From: Candidatus Gastranaerophilales bacterium
GTDB taxonomy: Bacteria; Cyanobacteriota; Vampirovibrionia; Gastranaerophilales; Gastranaerophilaceae
Direction: 5' to 3'
DNA: 64,000 bases
Assembly: GCA_944323165.1 (NCBI GenBank)
Contig: CALURK010000009.1
Location: 1-64,000, forward strand
The notes under the pieces: model-generated
The model's input: only the letters and a program-made list of their open reading frames with translations
What the model was told of the DNA's origin: nothing
The model's database searches: none
Shown: positions 16,066 through 24,251 of the stretch, one piece after another
Position numbering within the stretch: position 1 is the stretch's first letter
Layout of the letters: every line of letters starts with the position of its first letter
Made by a program: the position numbers and the translations under genes

Positions 16066-16617
16066 ATGCTAAACAAAATTAGCCATTTTTCAAATCAAAT
16101 TTCACCTAAAAAAGCCATTATAGGTACAATGCTAGCGGGAACTCTGATTGCTGGGGGACTTTCCTCTTGTAAGAATGAGAATGATTTATTTGAAAAAGAA
16201 AAAATTGAATATGTAAATTCTGACGAAAAGAACTTTTCAATATCCACACTTAATAAGAAACAAAATGTTGCATCAACAGGAGGACTGATCTCTAATTTAG
16301 AATATATTTCTGAAAAAGATTCACCATTAAAAAGTTTAGGGAAGAGGCTAGGGGTAGGACTAATCGGCGGAATTATCGGAAGTTTTGCAGGAGTCATCAG
16401 GAAAAACAAATCCTTCTTAAATAAAGTTTCTCAATGCACTGTAGTTGGTGCTGCCGCAGGGATTTTATTTCCTGGCTTAACTCTTACAACAATTCTAACC
16501 GGACTCACAACTATTGCCGGTGGTATTGGTGGAACTTTCTTTAGCGGTAATGAAAAGATTGGTAAAATTTGCGCTGCTATCTGCGGAATTATTACTGCTG
16601 CAGCTTGCATATTCTAA
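16066..16617 (+). CDS. Glycine-zipper membrane lipoprotein
   Basis: 183 residues. A hydrophobic stretch ends in a lipobox-like LSSC (cysteine ~34), so it is probably a lipoprotein, though its N-region of ~18 residues is long. Beyond a polar linker come Gly/Ala-rich membrane segments with small-xxx-small packing (GVGLIGGIIGSFAGVI; TLTTILTGLTTIAGGIGGTFF; a short C-terminal CAAICGIITAAACIF). Glycine-zipper proteins oligomerise in membranes; any pore or structural role is inference. GGAGG ribosome site. Confidence 0.7.
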   Translation: MLNKISHFSNQISPKKAIIGTMLAGTLIAGGLSSCKNENDLFEKEKIEYVNSDEKNFSISTLNKKQNVASTGGLISNLEYISEKDSPLKSLGKRLGVGLIGGIIGSFAGVIRKNKSFLNKVSQCTVVGAAAGILFPGLTLTTILTGLTTIAGGIGGTFFSGNEKIGKICAAICGIITAAACIF

Positions 16618-16648
16618 AAAAGCTCTCCATTTTAGGAGAGCTTTTTTA
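16616..16648. terminator. Bidirectional terminator
   Basis: AAAAAAGCTCTCC / GGAGAGCTTTTTT flanked by A and T runs, between the convergent lipoprotein and peptidase genes. Confidence 0.9.
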
Positions 16649-16649
16649 T

Positions 16650-17888
16650 TTAGATTTTATTAAATTCTTCAAAAGTATTTTTGATTACTTCATAACCTTT
16701 AATTATTGTTTTATAATCAACCTTTTCGGAGGCAGAGTGCATATTGTAAACATCTGCCAAACCTAACAGCATTGGCATAAAGGTTTCACCTTTTGCATTT
16801 TTGTTATGGCAATAAATATGAGTTTCAGCGCCAGCGTGAAAAGATGAGATATCATTTTTTATACCGGCTCGTTCACAAGCCTTTGTATGTACAACTTCTA
16901 TTCTATTATCCTTTGCTCTTTCAAACGGTAATAAATGAACTTCAAATTCAATTTTTGCTTCTGCTAAACCTTTGTATTTTTCATTAAATTTATCAACAAT
17001 ACTTTGCATCAAATTCTTTAATTCATTTTCCTTCTCTACACTAGCGCTTCTTATTGAATAAGATGCCATTCCAAGAGTATTAATTATATTAGTAGAAGTC
17101 TTCTTCATAATCTCAGTTATATAATCATTCGTCTTAATACCATTTTCCACAATAGAGGCTACTGAATTTTGAATTCCGCCGGCTACAATTGCGCCTAAAT
17201 TACAAGAAGTAATTACGCCGGTTTCATCAGTATAATATGCCCCTTGAGGAAACTCAGCAAGGAGTTCCGCAATCATTTTTGCTGCATTAAGTCTTGTCTT
17301 ATCACCAATATCAATTCCTGAATGACCGCCTTTCAGACCTCTTACAGTAATTTTTGCATTTGTATAGCTTGCTCCTGAAATCTGCAACTGACCTAATTTA
17401 TCCGCATCACAAACTAAAACATACTTTGATTGAATTTTATCAAATTCTACATGCTCAATTCCGCTCATACCGGATTCTTCATCTCTGGTAAAAGTGATTT
17501 CTAAACCGCCTCCTGCATTAACTTTTCCCTCTTTTATATCCTTTGCAAGTTTCAAAGCACAAGCAACACCTACTTTATCATCAGCACCTAATGTTCGGCC
17601 TTCTGCCTTTATAAAATCACCATCGAGGTAAATATTCACAGGACTGTCATCCCCCACAACATCCATGTGAGATGACAACATCAAATACTCTTTTGATAAA
17701 TCCAACGGCGGTACGTTTATATAAACATTTCCATAATTATCTTTTCTTCCGTCAATTTGATTTTTCTTACAAAAATCTAAAATCCAATCTACAACTTTTT
17801 CCTCCTTTAAAGATGGTGAAGGAATTGAAACCAAATTACAAAAAATATCTAAAACTTCATTTTGCTGTCTTAATTCGTCTAAACTCAT
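16650..17888 (-). CDS. M20-family tripeptidase-like metallopeptidase
   Basis: Cytoplasmic zinc aminopeptidase of the PepT/M20 type. Metal and catalytic residues are visible: SSHMDVVGD (His and catalytic Asp), GADDKVG (bridging Asp), DEESGMSG (Glu pair), CDADK and a late SFHAGAETH. GLKGGHSGIDIG marks the dimerisation domain. The 412-residue length fits PepT-like enzymes. AGAGGT ribosome site. Whether it prefers tripeptides or other short peptides cannot be read from sequence. Confidence 0.88.
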   Translation of the reverse strand: MSLDELRQQNEVLDIFCNLVSIPSPSLKEEKVVDWILDFCKKNQIDGRKDNYGNVYINVPPLDLSKEYLMLSSHMDVVGDDSPVNIYLDGDFIKAEGRTLGADDKVGVACALKLAKDIKEGKVNAGGGLEITFTRDEESGMSGIEHVEFDKIQSKYVLVCDADKLGQLQISGASYTNAKITVRGLKGGHSGIDIGDKTRLNAAKMIAELLAEFPQGAYYTDETGVITSCNLGAIVAGGIQNSVASIVENGIKTNDYITEIMKKTSTNIINTLGMASYSIRSASVEKENELKNLMQSIVDKFNEKYKGLAEAKIEFEVHLLPFERAKDNRIEVVHTKACERAGIKNDISSFHAGAETHIYCHNKNAKGETFMPMLLGLADVYNMHSASEKVDYKTIIKGYEVIKNTFEEFNKI

Positions 17889-17916
17889 ATTTATACCTCT
17901 TTTTAAAATTTTATAT

Positions 17917-18102
17917 TTACTCGCCTCTAAAGAATCTTCTACTTGTTCCTTCCCCGCCTATTCGTACATTGACAGGTCTTAAGCACTTAGGACACCTTCC
18001 CACATAAGCTGTTCCTGTTTTATTTTTATAAAGCCTGCCATATACATGACAGCAGTCAAACCATATACCCAAAAACATTCTCTTAGGTTTTTCATCTTCC
18101 AC
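17917..18102 (-). CDS. Small cysteine-rich conserved protein (61 aa)
   Basis: Possible zinc-binding mini-protein: DCCHVYGRLY followed 14 residues later by CPKC, then a basic Arg/Gly tail ending SRRFFRGE. It overlaps the upstream GHL10 gene by 11 bp and so is probably coupled to it. Similar short proteins of unknown function exist in several bacterial phyla. Confidence 0.7.
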   Translation of the reverse strand: MEDEKPKRMFLGIWFDCCHVYGRLYKNKTGTAYVGRCPKCLRPVNVRIGGEGTSRRFFRGE

Positions 18103-19918
18103 GTTTGCTTTCCTTCTCTTTTGTTTGATTGCTTTGCACTGTTTGAGCAGATGGAATCGTTACCTCTTTTTTACCCTTAAAGATGCTTTCTGCTAAAGTA
18201 CTTACATAAGTATCGGTAAGATGAGCATAATCAAATATTATAATTCCCCCCAAGGAATACTTTCTTGCTACATGAATTTGTTTGATTAAGTCTGAAGCAG
18301 CACCGTTCATGAATGTTACAAACAAACCTGCATAAAGTTTCGTACTTGCAGATTTATTTCTCAATACTTCATCCATAAGACTTCTTGCAGTTTTATCATC
18401 ACAGGTCAAAAATAAAGGTGTAAAACCATCTACAAAATTATTCATAGACCAAGTACGCCAATCTTGCATTTTTGTATCCAACGCAGATGAACGATTTGGG
18501 AATATAACTGTTGTTATAGCTATTTTATTATAACGACATAAATGACTTACACGTCTTACAAAGCTTGTAACTTTATTACAACGGTAAAATTTCCATTGAT
18601 ACCAAAGAGGATCACTGGTTTTCAATAATATTGGATCTACGCCATACATATTTTTGAATTCTGTACGGGCATATTTTGTATACCCCCAGTTTGACAAATC
18701 ATAAGTCGCATAAGTCGGATCGAGTGTTTGAGGGTATCTTATGTAATCCAAATTTATTCCATCCGGATGATATTTAGTAATAATTTCAGTTAATAGTTCG
18801 TACAAAAAGTTTTGAACTTCCGGATTGGCTGGATCAATAAAATATCCGTTATGTTCCGACACAGAATAATCCAATTGAGCAGATTCTGCCATTTTCTTTC
18901 TACAGTTCGCCCAATCAGGACGCTTTGCCAAAATGTATTCAGGATTTGTTTCAGGAGGCTTATTACCAGCATAAAAAGTTTCGAACCATATATGAACTTT
19001 TATTCCTCGTTTATGAGCTTCTCTTATCCATATCTTTAGAGGATCAAAACCAACAAAATCTTCATTTTGTCTTATAAATCCATATTTTGACATCGTTTGA
19101 GATGGGAATATTGTTTTTCCGTGATAATACGTTTCCAAAAATACATTATTTATTCCTATATTTGCAAGATTATCCAAACTTTTTATAATATCTTTTTCAC
19201 TATAATAAGTAGGTCTTATCCAAACCCCTTTTAACTCTGAAGGATCATAAGGAATTACTGTAGACATTGCAAGATTTGCATACTCTATTGCCTTGGATGC
19301 GTATTTCTGAGAGTCCTCTGTATTTTTTTGAGCTTTTTCTATATAATCATTCGCCTTTGAAATGTTCTGCTCTGTACGTTTTGAATTATAATTTGATGTA
19401 CTTTGAATATAATAAAGCATCATATTCTGAACTTCTTTTATTCTTTCGCGAGCCGTAAATAAGAACGTATCTGAGGTAATATAAGATGTTATAATCTTCT
19501 TATTATAATCTATAGAGATTTTAGCCCCTATCATAATGTTTTCATTTATCCACTTTTTTGCCTGACCGTGTCCGCTTATTACAAGACCGTTCGCCGGAAT
19601 CATTGAATCGGCTCCACTTAAAGATGTAACGGTATCACCTGTTACAATAGCTTCTGTCCCAAATTCATTTGTGTTAGTACGATAACCAAATGCCGGAGTA
19701 TAAACAACCAATTGATTTGAGCCACGCAACCCCGGATAATTAATACCTTTTAAATTCGTACTAACTTTAGGATCAATAACATCAATTTTATACATTGATT
19801 GGTTGAAAATAATTTCATTATTCTTAGGTACATACGGAGAATAAACATCTAAAGCAAATGCCCTATTGCATATTAAAAGAAAGATTGATAATATAATTAC
19901 CCAAAATCTGCTCTTCAT
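18092..19918 (-). CDS. Secreted GHL10-family glycoside-hydrolase-like protein
   Basis: 608 residues with a signal peptide (to about ALD, residue 24). An N-terminal region of ~220 residues contains a long helical stretch; it is followed by a TIM-barrel-like GHL10 domain starting LKGVWIRPTYYSEKDI and including WFETFYAG, the HPDGINLDYIRYPQ segment (Asp/Tyr active-site strand) and GGIIIFDYAHL. GHL10 proteins act on cell-wall or exported glycans; substrate not shown. The short C-terminal tail is Ser/Lys/Glu-rich. Confidence 0.87.
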   Translation of the reverse strand: MKSRFWVIILSIFLLICNRAFALDVYSPYVPKNNEIIFNQSMYKIDVIDPKVSTNLKGINYPGLRGSNQLVVYTPAFGYRTNTNEFGTEAIVTGDTVTSLSGADSMIPANGLVISGHGQAKKWINENIMIGAKISIDYNKKIITSYITSDTFLFTARERIKEVQNMMLYYIQSTSNYNSKRTEQNISKANDYIEKAQKNTEDSQKYASKAIEYANLAMSTVIPYDPSELKGVWIRPTYYSEKDIIKSLDNLANIGINNVFLETYYHGKTIFPSQTMSKYGFIRQNEDFVGFDPLKIWIREAHKRGIKVHIWFETFYAGNKPPETNPEYILAKRPDWANCRKKMAESAQLDYSVSEHNGYFIDPANPEVQNFLYELLTEIITKYHPDGINLDYIRYPQTLDPTYATYDLSNWGYTKYARTEFKNMYGVDPILLKTSDPLWYQWKFYRCNKVTSFVRRVSHLCRYNKIAITTVIFPNRSSALDTKMQDWRTWSMNNFVDGFTPLFLTCDDKTARSLMDEVLRNKSASTKLYAGLFVTFMNGAASDLIKQIHVARKYSLGGIIIFDYAHLTDTYVSTLAESIFKGKKEVTIPSAQTVQSNQTKEKESKRGR

Positions 19919-19974
19919 CCCCGTTTGTCCTTTATTTATAATTATAAAACTATAATATTATAATTACAAGATTT

Positions 19975-21399
19975 TTATTTTATATTTACTTTTACCAATG
20001 TTGCAGACTTTAAATCTTGTCTTTCTAAAGTTTCAACATTTTGTTCAAGCCATTTGTTCAAAACCAGAATATCTTTATCATAAGTCCAAGTGCCTTTGAC
20101 AAATAATAAATAATAAACTCCCTTATCCAAAGAATTTAAATCCGATAACAAATACTTATCCGAATCACTTTCATCCTTTGGATACGTTGGTAAAATCACA
20201 TCCGGCAATAAGTATATCCTTGAATAGTATGAATATGAACTTAGAGCTCCGTAATATAAATATATTTTTTCACTTTCACTCGTTGATCTTACAATTTCTA
20301 ACAAAGGTTTTACGTCCTGCCTCAAGTAACTTACATTTCCGGTTATAAATTCTTTTGTGAAATTAAAATAACCAATTCCTAAAAATGTAAATGACATTAA
20401 AAGTATTAATTTAGACTTCAAATCTTTCTTCAAATTATCCAAAGGATAAATGGCAAGAATAATTAATATAGGAAGTAAAAATAATGAGAGCCTTCTCTCA
20501 AAGGGATACATTTTCAAATATGCAGCCAACAAAGTATAAATAAGTACCCATAATAAATTCCAAAAATAGAATTTTTTATTTTTGAACAAAAAGAACAAAC
20601 CCAAAACAACAAGAATTAAAAATACAATAGGATAAGAATAATATTGAAATAAAAAGTCAAAATTCAGTTTATAAATTTCAGGAGAAAATATTGCAAAACC
20701 TTTTTGCCAATATTCATTTAAATATGCAGAAGAAGCTACTTTTGAAAGGTTAAAACCATAATAGAATAAAGTGAACAATAAGGGTGGGATAAGAGAAAAG
20801 TATATTCGTATATTCTTTTTAGTAAGAATACAAGCAGTATAAAAGCCCGCTAACATTATATATGCAGGGAATGATAGCATTAAAGCAATTGTCCATAAAA
20901 ATCCTATCCCAAAGCTTTTAATTGTTGAAATATTTGTCTTAAACAATTTAGATATCAGAAATAAAATTCCGATAGAAACCAGAACATCCGAAGAGTACTG
21001 TTTAAAAGCCTGAGAGTAAAACAAAAGTTGATAAGAAATTGAAAAAGTAAATAATCCTATAAGCTGAACCCATATATTCTTACACAAATCTTTCAACAGG
21101 AAATAAAATCCAAAAACAGATACAACACCTGAAAGACAAGGAAACCACCTAAAACATAACTCATTTATTCCAATTATAGAGGTGATAGATTTTGAGATTA
21201 CAAGAAATAAGTAAGGTGCTGACTGAAAGTAATTCAACGGTAAAAACAATTCAGCATAATTTCTCTCAAAAATATTTTGTGCCAATAATATTTCATCCGT
21301 AAAAAATGAATTATTTATCAAATATGCATCCAAGCGCAAATAAACAGCAATAATAAAAATTAAAACCAGAATAACCTTATTAAAGCTGAATTTTTTCAA
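19975..21399 (-). CDS. Multi-pass membrane glycosyltransferase (PMT/ArnT-like)
   Basis: About 474 residues with roughly ten to twelve hydrophobic segments. The first loop has FFTDEILLAQ, the acidic pair typical of GT-C enzymes that use polyprenyl-phosphate sugars; a soluble C-terminal part follows. Both possible starts are TTG; the one at 21399 has AGAGG 8 nt upstream and avoids overlap with folE2, so it is preferred over 21435. It presumably transfers sugar to a lipid or protein at the outer face of the inner membrane. Confidence 0.75.
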   Translation of the reverse strand: MKKFSFNKVILVLIFIIAVYLRLDAYLINNSFFTDEILLAQNIFERNYAELFLPLNYFQSAPYLFLVISKSITSIIGINELCFRWFPCLSGVVSVFGFYFLLKDLCKNIWVQLIGLFTFSISYQLLFYSQAFKQYSSDVLVSIGILFLISKLFKTNISTIKSFGIGFLWTIALMLSFPAYIMLAGFYTACILTKKNIRIYFSLIPPLLFTLFYYGFNLSKVASSAYLNEYWQKGFAIFSPEIYKLNFDFLFQYYSYPIVFLILVVLGLFFLFKNKKFYFWNLLWVLIYTLLAAYLKMYPFERRLSLFLLPILIILAIYPLDNLKKDLKSKLILLMSFTFLGIGYFNFTKEFITGNVSYLRQDVKPLLEIVRSTSESEKIYLYYGALSSYSYYSRIYLLPDVILPTYPKDESDSDKYLLSDLNSLDKGVYYLLFVKGTWTYDKDILVLNKWLEQNVETLERQDLKSATLVKVNIK

Positions 21400-21410
21400 A
21401 ATATTAGCCT

Positions 21411-22202
21411 CTAACCTTCTTTTTGATAAGCCCAAGCAGAATGATTGTGAATACTTTCTAAAGATTCACACTCTACTTCGAAAGAATCGATAACATCATT
21501 ATTTCTGAGAAGAATTACAACATCTCTCAAAACATCCTCAACAAATTTCGGATTATTATAAGCTTTTTCAGTAACAAATTTTTCATCTTCTCTTTTTAAT
21601 AAAGGATACAACTCGCAAGAAGCAGATTTCTCAATGTTTTTTACCAAATCCTCTATCCAAATATGTTCATCTTCAGGATAAGTTACTTTTACAGAAACAA
21701 TCGCTCTTTGATTATGCGCACCGTACTCAGAAATTTCTTTTGAACACGGACAAAGTGTAGTAACTGGAACTTTTACCCCAAGAAAGAATCTGTATTCTTC
21801 ATCCTCCTCGCCGTAATTATCCAAAATTCCTTCAAAAGAGCAGTCATAGCACATCGGAGCTGATATTCCCGTTACAGGAGCTTTTTTATTAATAAAGTAT
21901 TTAAAATCAAATTTCAAATAACCGCTCTTTGCATTTAACCGTTTAACTATAGCTTCAACGCAACCTTTAATATCAATCCCTAAAGTTTTTTTACTTCTCC
22001 ACTCATTCAAAACCTCAACAAAACGGGACATATGAGTTCCTTTATAATGAGCAGGCAAAGACACACCAGCTGTTGCAGATGAATAAATAACAATGTCCTC
22101 ATCATCCTTCCTCTGTATCACGAGAGGAAGTTCAATGCCTTTTATTCCAACCTTTTGAATTTCTACACCACGCGAATCAGACTGATTCTGAACATCTTTC
22201 AT
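21411..22202 (-). CDS. folE2: GTP cyclohydrolase I type 2
   Basis: FolE2 (COG1469) converts GTP to 7,8-dihydroneopterin triphosphate, the first step of folate and queuosine synthesis, with a metal other than strictly zinc. The 263-residue product contains the family signature TTLCPCSKEISEYGAHNQR (about residues 148-166) and a C-terminal SIHNHSAWA with a metal-ligand His. Its start abuts the upstream repeat-protein stop. FolK is at 8569-9078. Confidence 0.95.
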   Translation of the reverse strand: MKDVQNQSDSRGVEIQKVGIKGIELPLVIQRKDDEDIVIYSSATAGVSLPAHYKGTHMSRFVEVLNEWRSKKTLGIDIKGCVEAIVKRLNAKSGYLKFDFKYFINKKAPVTGISAPMCYDCSFEGILDNYGEEDEEYRFFLGVKVPVTTLCPCSKEISEYGAHNQRAIVSVKVTYPEDEHIWIEDLVKNIEKSASCELYPLLKREDEKFVTEKAYNNPKFVEDVLRDVVILLRNNDVIDSFEVECESLESIHNHSAWAYQKEG

Positions 22203-22526
22203 TTATATTTCAACTCCTTCAAAGCTCTTTTGTTCTAAAGCAATCAAGAGCTTTAATGCAGCTACCCTTTGAACCTTTGGAGGCGCATTTCTTAACAATT
22301 CAACAGCTTTTAGCATAACAGGATCATTGTCATACCAACGATTACCTTTGCCTTGATATGTGTTTATAATTTCATAAACGTGTTCTATAACCTCTCCTGC
22401 TACCTGTTCCTGTAGCTTTAACATAAATTCGGCAGCCTCTGTTCTGGTTTCATCAGGAGAAAGCCTCAAAAGTTCCAAAGCTTCTTTTAAAATCGGATCT
22501 TTGTCATACCAACGTTTGTTAATCAT
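22203..22526 (-). CDS. Protein with two RWYDxDP repeats
   Basis: 107 residues made of two copies of a ~45-residue helical unit: RWYDKDPILKEALELLRLSP (from ~5) and RWYDNDPVMLKAVELLRNAP (from ~63), each followed by an Ala-rich helix ending in LEQ/LQEQ. AGG-type ribosome site. The stop is directly followed by the folE2 start codon, so the two are co-translated. Function unknown. Confidence 0.75.
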   Translation of the reverse strand: MINKRWYDKDPILKEALELLRLSPDETRTEAAEFMLKLQEQVAGEVIEHVYEIINTYQGKGNRWYDNDPVMLKAVELLRNAPPKVQRVAALKLLIALEQKSFEGVEI

Positions 22527-22593
22527 TTTTTCCTCGCATTCTTATTAGTATTATTGTATTATAAAATATGTTATATTAAAAGGGTATTGAATT

Positions 22594-23034
22594 ATGAAAA
22601 TTTTACTGATTAATGGTGCAAATCTAAATATGTTGGGGCAAAGAGAACCTGAAAAATACGGTTCCACAACTCTTTCTGACATTGAACAATCCGTAATCGA
22701 AAGAGGTAAAGTTCTTGGTGTGGAGGTTGACGTTTGGCAGAGCAATCACGAAGGCGAAATCGTCGACAAGATACAGTCTGCCCGAGGGATTTATGACGGA
22801 ATTTTAATCAATGCCGGCGGATACACTCATACAAGTGTTGTGATTCGCGATGCAATTTCCGCAGTAAAAATTCCTACTGTTGAAATTCATATGACAAATA
22901 TCCATGCCAGAGAAGAATTTCGACACACGTCTTTACTCTCAGGAGTTTGTATTGCTCAGGTTGTGGGTTTCAAGGAACTAAGTTACGTTCTTGCCTTAGA
23001 AGGGCTTGTTGGTTTTCTAAAAAAGAATTCTTAA
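22594..23034 (+). CDS. aroQ: 3-dehydroquinate dehydratase, type II
   Basis: Shikimate-pathway enzyme converting 3-dehydroquinate to 3-dehydroshikimate. All family segments are present: INGANLNMLGQREP, catalytic Tyr22 in KYGSTT, NHEGEI (51-56), INAGGYTHTSVVIRDA and EIHMTN with catalytic His99, followed by Arg110. 146 residues is the normal size. Own AAGGG ribosome site and terminator. Confidence 0.97.
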   Translation: MKILLINGANLNMLGQREPEKYGSTTLSDIEQSVIERGKVLGVEVDVWQSNHEGEIVDKIQSARGIYDGILINAGGYTHTSVVIRDAISAVKIPTVEIHMTNIHAREEFRHTSLLSGVCIAQVVGFKELSYVLALEGLVGFLKKNS

Positions 23035-23039
23035 AAAGA

Positions 23040-23067
23040 AGCTTCCCTTAAAAAGGGAAGTTTTTTT
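23040..23067. terminator. Terminator of aroQ
   Basis: CTTCCC-ttaaaaa-GGGAAG followed by seven T's; A-rich on the other side, so it could also act on minus-strand transcripts. Confidence 0.85.
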
Positions 23068-23167
23068 AATTCTCTTTTTCTCTCTCTTTTTTAATCTAAC
23101 TTTCATTAATGTCGTATGTATTTATAAAGTATAAATAAAACCCTCAATTTCAATTGCAGGATTTTTC

Positions 23168-23185
23168 TTTACATAAGTTTACATT
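23168..23185 (+). promoter_or_regulatory. HLR1/RpaB-like box at the 3' end of the glutamate synthase operon
   Basis: TTTACATA-AG-TTTACATT fits every specified HLR1 position. It sits between convergent genes with no protein gene start nearby; see findings for a possible minus-strand small RNA. The 23069-23183 interval otherwise shows nothing. Confidence 0.45.
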
Positions 23186-24233
23186 ATCTATTAACTATCA
23201 TTTTCCAAGCTTTTCTAGGACACACTGCAGAACAAATTCCGCATCCGATACATTTTTCATCCTCGGAAACATAGTTGTCAGACTCTTTTTTTATAGCATT
23301 TTGCGGGCAATTTTTTATGCATAAATCACAGCCTACACATAAATTTTTATCCCACTCAGGTTTTCTTAATCTAGCTTTTCCCTCTTCTGCAAGTCCGTAG
23401 ACCTCTCCATTGTCTTCGACCAAATCCCCAAAAAGACCGTCACTAAACCATTCATTTTTTATAAAATCTTTGACAGGTAGCTTTTTCTTCTTTAACTCTT
23501 TAGGAATCGGAATAATTTTTGTCCACTCAGAAAAATCTAATAACTTATTTTTCAAATCTAATCTATCAATCTCTTTTAAGAATTCCGGCATTCCGGATTT
23601 TAAGAAATCTTTGTCAAACTTATCCAGCGGAACTTGCTCAACAGAAGGCGAAAGCCCTTCCACGTTTCCCCTGACATATACAACTCCTCCAACCATTCCA
23701 ACGCAAGATCTATCGCCTAAAACCGAATTTAATTCTTCGCAATCATATCCGCATACAACTGCTATTCCGCCGCCCATAAATTCAAAACTGAAAGAGCCCG
23801 TATTTTTGAGCACCCAAAATTGCGGAGGCTCAAATTTCGGATCATGTTTCATCAAAGCACCTGAACGAGTACCAACTCTTCCTGCGACAAAAATTTTTCC
23901 GCCAGCCGCACAATGTGCTGCCGTATCCCCGGCATCACCTTTTACAACAATTTCTGCGCCAGAATTAAGCCAACCCACATCCGCAGGTGCAGAGCCCTCT
24001 ACAACAATTTTTGTCCCGTCCATTGCCATTGCCCCAACCCTTTGCCCAGGATTGGTTACACGGAAATACAGCGGTTTTTCAACTTTTGACCACAAAGCCC
24101 CGCCGATATCATGTTGTCCGCAAGCTTCTATTTCAAAATCAGTATGACCTTCTTCAATTTTCTTGTATATCATTTGAAGAAGCTCTTGTGTTGACATTCT
24201 GTTATTATTTTTTAATGTTTTTATCTTTATCAT
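23184..24233 (-). CDS. Glutamate synthase GXGXG-domain protein with two 4Fe-4S clusters
   Basis: Stand-alone equivalent of the C-terminal GXGXG (beta-helix) domain of GltB: glycine repeats such as GTKIVVEGSAPADVGW and GGKIFVAGRVGTRSGAL fill residues ~60-200. The C-terminus carries two ferredoxin motifs, CVGCDLCIKNCP and CIGCGICSAVCP. 349 residues. Follows the FMN-domain gene by 18 bp. In archaea and some deep-branching bacteria glutamate synthase is split this way; the domain helps channel ammonia between the other two. Confidence 0.88.
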   Translation of the reverse strand: MIKIKTLKNNNRMSTQELLQMIYKKIEEGHTDFEIEACGQHDIGGALWSKVEKPLYFRVTNPGQRVGAMAMDGTKIVVEGSAPADVGWLNSGAEIVVKGDAGDTAAHCAAGGKIFVAGRVGTRSGALMKHDPKFEPPQFWVLKNTGSFSFEFMGGGIAVVCGYDCEELNSVLGDRSCVGMVGGVVYVRGNVEGLSPSVEQVPLDKFDKDFLKSGMPEFLKEIDRLDLKNKLLDFSEWTKIIPIPKELKKKKLPVKDFIKNEWFSDGLFGDLVEDNGEVYGLAEEGKARLRKPEWDKNLCVGCDLCIKNCPQNAIKKESDNYVSEDEKCIGCGICSAVCPRKAWKMIVNR

Positions 24234-24251
24234 TCTATTCTTTCACTTTTC

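Noticed and set aside
23410-24147. Long 245-codon reading frame antisense to the GXGXG glutamate synthase gene
   Set aside because: The sense strand encodes an unmistakable GXGXG plus double-ferredoxin protein; the antisense frame is Pro/Ser/Thr-rich shadow sequence with no ribosome site.
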